Shown here: positions 1 through 5,249 of the stretch, in pieces | How positions within the stretch are numbered: position 1 is the stretch's first letter | Layout of the letters: each line of letters starts with the position of its first letter | Position numbers and translations under genes: made by a program | Assembly (NCBI GenBank): GCA_903861235.1 | Contig: CAIOTP010000174.1 | Span: 1-6,468, forward strand | DNA: 6,468 bases | Origin: an uncultured bacterium | GTDB lineage: Bacteria > Planctomycetota > Phycisphaerae > Phycisphaerales > SM1A02 | Direction: 5' to 3' | The notes under the pieces: model-generated | The model's input: the letters and a program-made list of their open reading frames with translations, nothing else | Databases searched by the model: none | What the model was told of the DNA's origin: nothing

Positions 1-1
1 A

Positions 2-559
2 GCCGAGGCCCAGCGCCGGATGGCCGAGAGCCAAGCTCAGGCCGAGGCTCTTCGCCAGCAGGCCGCCGAGGCCGATGCGGAGGCGGAGCGCATGGAGCAG
101 GAGGCCGCCCAGGCCGAGCGGACGCTCGAGCGTCATCGGGCCATCGCCCAGGAGCAGGAACGCCGGGTGCATGACCGTGCGGAGGCCTGCGAGCGGCTGC
201 GACAGGCCATGGCCACGGCGGAGCGTGCCCTGCACCTGGAGCTGGAGGCCCGCCAGGCCGAGGACGACGCGGAGCAGGCCCAGGAGGGCGCCCGCGAGCT
301 GGCGATGCGCCGCGAGCGGGTCGTGGACACCGCGTCCGCGCGGGCCGAGGAGCTGCGCCAGCGCCGTGTGGCCGTGGAGGCCGAGCGGGACCGGCTGGCC
401 GAACGCGAGGCCGTGGCCAACGACCGTCGACGCGAGGTGGACGCCGAACTGGATGCCCGCCTGCAGAGCGCCCGTCGCCGCGAGGCCGAGGCCAAGGAAC
501 GCTCCGAGCGCCTGCGGCGCGAGCTGGAGCGGCTCCAGGCGCAGCCTGCCGACGCCTGA
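2..559 (+). CDS. Coiled-coil protein, 5'-truncated (C-terminal part)
   Basis: The reading frame is open from base 2 to a TGA at 557-559, giving 185 residues with no start that must be the true one. The first ATG (base 20) has no ribosome-binding site, and the residues before it (AEAQRR) have the same composition as those after it, so the gene very probably begins upstream of the window. The product is almost wholly Ala, Glu, Arg and Gln, with hydrophobics (mostly Leu, Ala, Met, Val) at heptad-like spacing and no Pro or Gly breaks except one Gly near residue 92. This is one long alpha-helical coiled coil, ending in a short Ala/Pro tail (QAQPADA). There is no membrane segment or enzymatic motif. 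I do not recognise a family; SMC-like or filament-like resemblance would be compositional only. It lies 30 bp upstream of the chemoreceptor on the same strand and may be co-transcribed with it. Reality as a gene is fairly sure; function is unknown. Confidence 0.72.
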   Translation, partial: AEAQRRMAESQAQAEALRQQAAEADAEAERMEQEAAQAERTLERHRAIAQEQERRVHDRAEACERLRQAMATAERALHLELEARQAEDDAEQAQEGARELAMRRERVVDTASARAEELRQRRVAVEAERDRLAEREAVANDRRREVDAELDARLQSARRREAEAKERSERLRRELERLQAQPADA

Positions 560-589
560 TCCCGTCGCGGGCCCGTACGCGGCCCCGAT

Positions 590-2683
590 ATGCTCCGGTC
601 CGGCATGGCCGCCTCACGCACGACGCTGCTGCGACAGTTCATCACGCTGGGCGTGCTGCCCGCCATGCTCGTGCTCCTGGCGGTCATCGGGATCAACGCG
701 GTCAGGTCCATGCGCACCCTGGAGGCCACGGCCCGGCGGAACGCGCTGGGGGAGGCCATGTCCTTCGCCACGGAGATGGACGGCTGGAACCGCGCCACGG
801 TGAGCATGGTGGACACCATGGCCGAGGCCGCGGAGCACGGTCTGTTCGGTCGTCGGACCCAGAGTCTTCGATTCCTGGAGGGCATCCTCGATTCGAATCC
901 CGATCTCGAGGCCGCCTACTTCACCTACGAGCCTGATGCGGACGGTGCCGACATGGAGTCCCTCCAGGCGGCCAGGCGCGGCGAACTCCCGATCGAGAGC
1001 GTGGACGACCGTGGCCGCTTCATTCCGTACCCGCACCAGAACAAGACCACGGGTGGGAAGATCCGTCTCAAGCGGATCGTGGACGACGACGGCAACGACT
1101 ACTACCAGCTGCCCAAGCGCAACTTCCTGGAGCGAGGGATTCGCGAGCCGGTGCTCACGGAGCCCTACGAGTACGAGGGTGTCATGATGACCGAGTGCAC
1201 CATGCCGCTGGTGATCAACGGCAGGTTCGCCGGGGTGGCCGGCATCGATCGAAGCCTGGATGTGCTCGCGGAGCGGCTTTCCCTGCTCACCCGACGGTCG
1301 GGCCTCAACGCCATGATCCTGACCTCGCAGGGGCACGTGGTGGTGGCCTCGGTGGGTGACGAGGAGAGCCTGGGCGAACTGGCCCAGGTCTTCTCCAGGA
1401 TCCGGGCCCAGCCCATCGAGCAGACGCCCTGGGGTCGGTCGCTCACGTCGCTGCTGGACGCCCGAGAGGAGACCGCCACCACGTTCCTGACCAACCCGGT
1501 CACCGGCGAGAACACGCTGCATGCCATGGCCCGCGTGCCCACCGGAGGCTGGGAGGTGGTGGTGGAGGTGCCCGCATCCATGCTGGACATGCAGATCTGG
1601 CGGCAGATGGCCATGAACCTGGCGGTCGCGATCTCGGGTGCCGTCGTGGTGGCGATGCTCCTGATCCGCATGGCCGTCAAGCTCTCGGCGCGCATCCGCG
1701 TGGCCGCCGCCGCGGCACGCGACGTGGCCGACGGCGACCTGACCCACGACTATCCCTCCGAGGGCGCCAACGACGAGGCCTCGGCGCTCATCGACAGCAT
1801 GGGCGACATGACCACCCGGCTCAACGACCTTGTGGCCCGCGTGCGCGGCGTGGCGCTGAGCATCACCGGCACGGCCACGCAGATGGCCGGTGCCAGCCGT
1901 CAGCAGGAGGAGGTGGCCCAGGGCTTCGGAGCCAGCAGTGCCGAGATCGCGGCCGCGGTCCGTCAGATCTCCACGACCGGCAGCGAGCTGCTGAAGAAGA
2001 TGGAGCACCTGGCGGTGGCCTCGGCCGAGAGCGCTCGCCTGGCGGGCGAGGGTCGCGAGGGCCTGCAGGCCATGGGTCAAACCATGGACGAGCTGGCCTC
2101 CGCCACCGGCGGTGTGGCGCAGCGACTGGCCGCCATCAACGAGAAGGCCAGCAGCATCAACGCCATCGTGGACACCATCACCAAGGTGGCCGACCAGACC
2201 AACCTGCTCAGCGTGAACGCCGCCATCGAGGCGGAGAAGGCGGGCGAGAGCGGGCGGGGCTTCCTGGTGGTGGCCCGCGAGATCCGCAGGCTGGCCGACC
2301 AGACCGCCGCGGCCACGCTGGACATCGAATCCACCGTGCGTCAGATGCAGGGAGCCGTCAGCGGCGGCGTGATGGAGATGGACCGCTTCAGCGAGCAGGT
2401 CCGGCGTGGCGTGGAGCATGTGGGTGGCGTGGGCCAGCGGCTCACCGCGGTGATCGACCGCGTGGGTCGGGCCGAGTCCCAGTTCGCCGAGGTCACCGAG
2501 GGCATGCACAGCCAGGTGGAGGGTGCCCAGCAGATCCGCCAGAGCATGGATGCGCTGGCCCAGACCGCCTCGCGCGCCCGTGAGGCCACGAGCGAGTTCG
2601 CCCAGGCGGCGAGCACGCTGCAGGATTCGTTGGCGCAGCTGCGAGCCGCGGTCGGCCTGTTCCGGTTGCGCGACCAGGCCTGA
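590..2683 (+). CDS. Methyl-accepting chemotaxis protein, Cache-like sensor with WspA-like signalling domain
   Basis: A 697-residue transmembrane chemoreceptor. Seen in order: basic N-terminus and TM1 (about 17-38); extracytoplasmic sensor (about 45-335) with a Cache-like pattern, including FIPYPHQNK (144-152) and GVAGIDRSLD (215-224); TM2 (about 341-361); HAMP (about 362-412); and the MCP signalling coiled coil (about 440-680). The hairpin tip is at 533-570, with VADQTNLLSVNAAIEAEKAG followed by GRGFLVVAREIRRLADQTAAATLDIE. The EAEKAGE and REIRRLADQT..ATLDIE wording resembles WspA more than typical flagellar receptors. In the family, this tip binds CheW and CheA and controls kinase activity; WspA does so for surface-linked c-di-GMP signalling. 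The C-terminus (LRDQA) lacks the NWETF-type CheR/CheB tether. A second ATG at 605 starts just before the basic stretch and is an equally good start; neither has a Shine-Dalgarno sequence. No che or wsp partner genes are visible. The family call is sure; the Wsp-like output is inferred. Confidence 0.95.
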   Translation: MLRSGMAASRTTLLRQFITLGVLPAMLVLLAVIGINAVRSMRTLEATARRNALGEAMSFATEMDGWNRATVSMVDTMAEAAEHGLFGRRTQSLRFLEGILDSNPDLEAAYFTYEPDADGADMESLQAARRGELPIESVDDRGRFIPYPHQNKTTGGKIRLKRIVDDDGNDYYQLPKRNFLERGIREPVLTEPYEYEGVMMTECTMPLVINGRFAGVAGIDRSLDVLAERLSLLTRRSGLNAMILTSQGHVVVASVGDEESLGELAQVFSRIRAQPIEQTPWGRSLTSLLDAREETATTFLTNPVTGENTLHAMARVPTGGWEVVVEVPASMLDMQIWRQMAMNLAVAISGAVVVAMLLIRMAVKLSARIRVAAAAARDVADGDLTHDYPSEGANDEASALIDSMGDMTTRLNDLVARVRGVALSITGTATQMAGASRQQEEVAQGFGASSAEIAAAVRQISTTGSELLKKMEHLAVASAESARLAGEGREGLQAMGQTMDELASATGGVAQRLAAINEKASSINAIVDTITKVADQTNLLSVNAAIEAEKAGESGRGFLVVAREIRRLADQTAAATLDIESTVRQMQGAVSGGVMEMDRFSEQVRRGVEHVGGVGQRLTAVIDRVGRAESQFAEVTEGMHSQVEGAQQIRQSMDALAQTASRAREATSEFAQAASTLQDSLAQLRAAVGLFRLRDQA

Positions 2684-2701
2684 GAGCCCGGAACGCGGGG
2701 G

Positions 2702-3241
2702 TCAGTTCTGGAAGACGGCGTAGCCCTTGCCGTGCAGCTCGACCACGCGCGTCCAGCCGTCGGCGTCCACCTTCACGCCTGGAAGCAGGTCGACGTTGCC
2801 CACGCCGAGTTCCTTCATCCGGGTGCCGCAGGTCTCCACGGCCGCGCCGGACTTCTGCAGGTCGGCCACCAGGCTCTTCCACGGGTTGCCCGCCTTGGTG
2901 CCCATCACGCGGTCGTAGGCGGCGTCGCCCAGGGTCATGGGCAGTGCCGGTCCGTCGAACACCACGATCAGGCTGATCTCCTTGGCGCCGGCGGTCCTGG
3001 CGGCCTCGGTGGCGTCCCGCCAGTCGGCCAGTCCGTAGAACACCATGTCCGCGGTGGGGCGGCGGTTGGCGTACACCACCGTCTTCCACGCGGCCAGCTG
3101 GGGCTCGATGTCCGCCTTCACGGCCGGTGCCGGGCTCACGGTGGAGGCCGGCGCCGCGGCGAAGGGACCGCTGGAGGTGGCGCAGGCGGAGGCGAGCAGG
3201 GCGAGAGCGGCGAGGGGCGTGAAGCGAGCCATGCGCGGCAT
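2702..3241 (-). CDS. DsrE/DsrF-family protein with lipoprotein-type signal
   Basis: A 179-residue protein. Residues 1-20 form a signal peptide: MPRMARF, a hydrophobic Leu/Ala core, then LLASAC with Cys20 as the likely lipidated residue. The -3 position is Ala rather than the usual Leu, so the lipobox is imperfect. A Pro/Ala/Ser-rich linker (about 22-42) follows, then a DsrE-type alpha/beta domain (about 50-179): VVYANR (55-60), a helix ending in GAKEISLIVVFDGPAL (85-100), WKSLVADLQKSGAAVETCGT (121-140) and a closing LLPGVKVDADGW...GYAVFQN. Cys138, in the ETCGT segment, matches the position of the reactive Cys seen in many DsrE-like proteins. Some DsrE proteins carry sulfur as persulfide; the exported single-domain members are mostly uncharacterised, so I assign no reaction. 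A second start at 3232 (MARF) would give a tidier signal peptide and free space upstream. It is convergent with the chemoreceptor (18 bp between the stops) and divergent from the channel gene. Confidence 0.85.
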   Translation of the reverse strand: MPRMARFTPLAALALLASACATSSGPFAAAPASTVSPAPAVKADIEPQLAAWKTVVYANRRPTADMVFYGLADWRDATEAARTAGAKEISLIVVFDGPALPMTLGDAAYDRVMGTKAGNPWKSLVADLQKSGAAVETCGTRMKELGVGNVDLLPGVKVDADGWTRVVELHGKGYAVFQN

Positions 3242-3249
3242 GCTAGCCC
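3242..3249. promoter_or_regulatory. Very short divergent start region
   Basis: Only 8 bp, containing the palindrome GCTAGC (3242-3247), separate the outermost start codons of the DsrE-like gene (minus) and the channel gene (plus). No promoter or ribosome-binding site fits in this space. Either both genes start further in (3232 on the minus strand; GTG 3292 or ATG 3322 on the plus strand, leaving 59-89 bp), or promoters lie inside the opposite gene. I see no clear -35/-10 pair in 3232-3322. Confidence 0.35.
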
Positions 3250-4839
3250 ATGGGGGTGGCGGCGTGGACCAGTCCGGGCCACAATCCCGCGGTGAGCCTG
3301 CTCTCCCTGATCCCGCTGCCCATGCCGCTCGCCTGGCTGGCGGCCCTGTATGCCGCGGTGATCGGCATCCGCTTCGCCTTCATGCGGCGGGGTGACTTGC
3401 GCATCCTGGGCATCGGTCTGATCGTCACGGCCGTGTGCTGGGTGCTGCTGCAGCTGAGCGTGGAGGCCAGCATGCCGATCACGATGCACCTGCCGGAGGG
3501 TGTGCGGCAGATCGAGATCCCGCTGCTGCGCACGCTCGGGGAGGTGGGCCTGGTGGTGGTGGCTCTCTCGCTGGTGCTCATGGGGCTGTCCGGGGTCATG
3601 GTGGCCGTGACCGGCGGCGACATGATCCGGCTGCAGAAGGCGCTGATCCGGGCGGTGCTGTTCCTGGTGGGCCTGACGGTGATCTGGCAGGCGCACTTCG
3701 CCGAGCAGTTCAGCATCCGGAACCTGCTCATCGGTGCCGGCGGTGCCCTGGTGTTCATCGTGGGCCTTGGCCTGCAGCGCACCATGGGCAACCTGTTCAG
3801 CGGCTTCGACCTGCAGGCCGACCAGGTGGTGAAGAAGGGCGACTGGGTGCAGTTGGGCGTGGGCGGCCCGGAAGGCACGGTGTTCGACACCAGCTTGCGG
3901 ACCACGCGCATCCTGACCAACGAGGGCCAGATGATGATCGTGGCCAACGCCGATCTGCTCGGCCGCTCCCTGCTCAACCTGGACCAGCCGGACCGACGCA
4001 TCCGGGTGAGACGCACCGTGGGCGTGGCCTACGGCATCCCGCCGATCCGCGTGAAGGACGCCATCCTGGGAGTGCTGCTGCAGGATCCGGGCGTGCTGCG
4101 GCCGCCCCGGGGGATCGCCCCCGAGGTCTTCGTGCAGAGCTACGCGGATTCCAGCGTGCACTACGACATCCGCTTCTGGGTGGCCGACCGCCGCGAGATG
4201 GACCCGGTGATCGACCGGGTCATGACTCGCATCTGGTACGTGCTGCGTGAAGGCTCCATGGAGATCCCGTTCCCGATTCGGAGCATCCGGATGGTGGACA
4301 TGGAGCAGGAGCGGCGGGATGCCGAGCGGGTCACCTTGGCGATCGAGGCGATCGAGCGGCAGCTGGCGGGGTCGCCGCTGTTCGGCGATCAGTCCATGTC
4401 CGCGGCGCAGCGACGCGAACTGGTGCGCGACAGCGAAGTGGTCGAGCTTCGAGAGGGCGAAGCCGCTGTGCGGCGAGGCGAACTGAGCGACCACATGTTC
4501 CTGGTGCTCGAGGGCTCGGTGGAGGTCCGGCCGGAAGGCCGGGCGCCGATTTCGATCGAGGCGGGCGGTTCCTTCGGAGAAGTGGCGCTGCTCCGTGGCG
4601 AACCTCGCATCGCGGATGTGGTGGCGGCCGCCGGCGGCACGCGGCTGCTCCGCATGAGCCGGCTCAGCGTGCTGCCGGTGCTCCAGCGGCAACCCTCGCT
4701 GGCAGGCGAGCTGTCCCGCATCTCGCAGGCCCGGCGTGAGGCGTCCGGCGTGGTGGATGGCGAGCAGGTCCAGACCACGCTGCTGCAGCGTTGTGGGGTC
4801 ATGCTGAAGACGATCCTGCGCGAGATGCGTCCCTGGTGA
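3250..4839 (+). CDS. MscS-family channel with C-terminal cyclic nucleotide-binding domain (bCNG type)
   Basis: A 529-residue inner-membrane channel. Five hydrophobic helices are visible (about 24-44, 50-70, 97-121, 130-150, 156-176). The last aligns with the pore-lining TM3 of E. coli MscS: VGLGLQRTMGNLFSG (171-185) matches VGLALQGSLSNLAAG. An MscS beta domain (about 186-245; KKGDWVQL, GTVFDTSLRTTRI, ANADLLGRSLLN) and an alpha/beta vestibule ending in MEIPFPIRSI (337-346) follow. Residues 376-497 are a cNMP-binding domain with phosphate-binding cassette FGEVALLRGEPRIADV (442-457), keeping Glu444 (ribose) and Arg453 (cyclic phosphate). Known bCNG channels of this architecture are ligand-gated by cyclic nucleotides and often respond weakly or not at all to tension. 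I give the longest ORF, but residues 1-14 (MGVAAWTSPGHNPA) look like translated spacer; GTG 3292 or ATG 3322 is the likelier start, although neither has a clear ribosome-binding site. The gene stands alone, followed by a strong dyad. Confidence 0.93.
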   Translation: MGVAAWTSPGHNPAVSLLSLIPLPMPLAWLAALYAAVIGIRFAFMRRGDLRILGIGLIVTAVCWVLLQLSVEASMPITMHLPEGVRQIEIPLLRTLGEVGLVVVALSLVLMGLSGVMVAVTGGDMIRLQKALIRAVLFLVGLTVIWQAHFAEQFSIRNLLIGAGGALVFIVGLGLQRTMGNLFSGFDLQADQVVKKGDWVQLGVGGPEGTVFDTSLRTTRILTNEGQMMIVANADLLGRSLLNLDQPDRRIRVRRTVGVAYGIPPIRVKDAILGVLLQDPGVLRPPRGIAPEVFVQSYADSSVHYDIRFWVADRREMDPVIDRVMTRIWYVLREGSMEIPFPIRSIRMVDMEQERRDAERVTLAIEAIERQLAGSPLFGDQSMSAAQRRELVRDSEVVELREGEAAVRRGELSDHMFLVLEGSVEVRPEGRAPISIEAGGSFGEVALLRGEPRIADVVAAAGGTRLLRMSRLSVLPVLQRQPSLAGELSRISQARREASGVVDGEQVQTTLLQRCGVMLKTILREMRPW

Positions 4840-4863
4840 TCCCGGCGGAGGGCTGACAAAAAG

Positions 4864-4897
4864 GGACCGGGCCCGGTCATGCAACCGGGCCCGGTTC
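4864..4897. terminator. Strong dyad downstream of the channel gene, probable (possibly bidirectional) terminator
   Basis: ACCGGGCCCGGT at 4866-4877 is repeated exactly at 4884-4895, with a 6-base loop (CATGCA) between. Each copy is itself palindromic, so the two pair as a perfect 12-bp GC-rich stem, which a wobble and a G-C pair (4865/4896, 4864/4897) extend. It begins 24 bp after the channel stop, where a terminator is expected. On the plus strand the following sequence (GTCGTTGG) is only weakly T-rich. On the minus strand the stem is followed by CCC and five T (complement of 4858-4862), the better intrinsic-terminator form. Termination in both directions is likely; strand preference is uncertain. 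Confidence 0.7.
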
Positions 4898-4982
4898 GTC
4901 GTTGGAAAGCAGCCTTGGCTCGATCTCGAGATCCCCGTTCGGACCTCGGTCAGCCGCCAAGAGCCTTGAGCTCTCCGATTCG

Positions 4983-5000
4983 GCAGGCCCCCAAGCCTGC
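4983..5000. other. Hairpin, 6-bp stem
   Basis: GCAGGC (4983-4988) and GCCTGC (4995-5000) are perfectly complementary around the loop CCCCAA. No T-run follows on either strand, so it is not a simple terminator. It is one of several stem-loops in series in this gap. Confidence 0.45.
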
Positions 5001-5010
5001 ACGACCTTGC

Positions 5011-5038
5011 CATGCGCGTGGGACGGACCACGCACATG
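5011..5038. other. Hairpin, 11-bp stem with one mismatch
   Basis: CATGCGCGTGG (5011-5021) pairs with CCACGCACATG (5028-5038) around the loop GACGGA, with a single C/A mismatch (a G-T wobble in a minus-strand RNA). It is the longest stem in the gap apart from the terminator-like dyad. It has no T-run and lies in no gene, so structural RNA or a protein-binding dyad are both possible. Confidence 0.5.
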
Positions 5039-5073
5039 CCGTCATACCTTGCAAACCTTGTTGGATTCAGTCG

Positions 5074-5103
5074 GAGGGAACTTCCGCTGCTTCCTGAGGG
5101 AAC
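5074..5103. repeat. Direct repeat GAGGGAAC x2, 22-bp period
   Basis: GAGGGAAC occurs at 5074-5081 and again at 5096-5103, start to start 22 bp, about two helical turns. The spacer holds two TTCC tetramers (5082-5085, 5091-5094) that could pair with the GGAA within the repeats. It could be a regulator's tandem half-sites or an RNA structural element; chance cannot be excluded for an 8-mer pair. Confidence 0.35.
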
Positions 5104-5107
5104 ATGA

Positions 5108-5128
5108 ACCCGGAGAGGGGCTCCGGGT
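5108..5128. other. Hairpin, perfect 8-bp stem
   Basis: ACCCGGAG (5108-5115) and CTCCGGGT (5121-5128) form a perfect GC-rich stem with loop AGGGG. A smaller hairpin (CCCCG-TTT-CGGGG, 5143-5155) follows 14 bp later. On the plus strand they would lie in the leader of the glycosylasparaginase mRNA, if transcription starts upstream. No T-run follows on the plus strand. Confidence 0.5.
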
Positions 5129-5238
5129 CCGTCCCAACATAGCCCCGTTTCGGGGGTGCACAAGTTCGATCCCGCCCCATTTTCGAGCATTTTGCGATTC
5201 GCGGGGCCTCTCAGGGCCGATCTCGGGGGACCCCACTC

Positions 5239-5243
5239 GGGGA
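5239..5243 (+). promoter_or_regulatory. Probable ribosome-binding site for the glycosylasparaginase gene
   Basis: GGGGA, 6 bases before the ATG at 5250, is the only Shine-Dalgarno-like sequence in this window at a good distance from a start. It supports the 5250 start over any upstream extension of the frame. It can also pair with CCCC at 5231-5234 (loop ACTC), which would hide it. Confidence 0.45.
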
Positions 5244-5249
5244 CAAGCC

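Larger units (their letters stand above)
4898..5249. other. Long intergenic region with serial hairpins and short repeats; no supported gene
   Basis: About 350 bp lies between the dyad and the glycosylasparaginase start. I see no convincing protein: the open frame that continues upstream from the glycosylasparaginase start to 4902 reads as low-quality sequence rich in Ser, Pro, Arg and Cys. What the stretch does hold is a 12-bp palindrome (GATCTCGAGATC, 4922-4933), a run of hairpins (4960-4974, 4983-5000, 5011-5038, 5108-5128, 5143-5155), direct repeats (ACCTTG, GAGGGAAC, CATTTT) and a G-rich end next to the start codon. It may be a structured 5' leader for the downstream gene or a small RNA gene on either strand. 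It matches none of tRNA, tmRNA, RNase P RNA, SRP RNA or 6S RNA as far as I can tell by eye. Confidence 0.4.

Noticed and set aside
614..2509. 631-codon minus-strand open frame opposite the chemoreceptor gene
   Set aside because: Its His/Gly/Arg-rich low-complexity translation is the usual antisense shadow of a GC-rich gene; the plus strand has a full, recognisable protein.
2687..2699. CCCG-GAACG-CGGG hairpin between the convergent chemoreceptor and DsrE-like stops
   Set aside because: Only a 4-bp stem with no T-run on either strand; too weak to call a terminator, though termination must happen near here.
4904..4914. GGAAAGCAGCC, resembling the SRP RNA core
   Set aside because: The rest of the conserved SRP tetraloop helix (GGTCCGGAAGGAAGCAGCC type) is missing and flanks do not pair; chance similarity.
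4879..5097. 72-codon plus-strand ORF in the gap
   Set aside because: Begins inside the terminator-like dyad, has no ribosome-binding site, and encodes a Pro/Arg/Ser/Cys-rich peptide with no recognisable features.
5164..5172. GTTCGATCC, resembling a tRNA T-loop
   Set aside because: The flanking bases (CACAA before, CGCCC after) do not form a T-stem, and no D-arm, anticodon arm or acceptor stem is found nearby.
3136..5190. 684-codon minus-strand open frame opposite the channel gene and the gap
   Set aside because: Rich in His, Gln, Arg and Asp without domains, and overlaps the clear DsrE-like and channel genes. Long antisense frames arise from codon bias here.
4902..5249. N-terminal extension of the glycosylasparaginase to a TTG at 4902
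   Set aside because: The extension has no signal peptide or family similarity, crosses several hairpins, and family homology begins exactly at the ATG at 5250, which has a GGGGA site.
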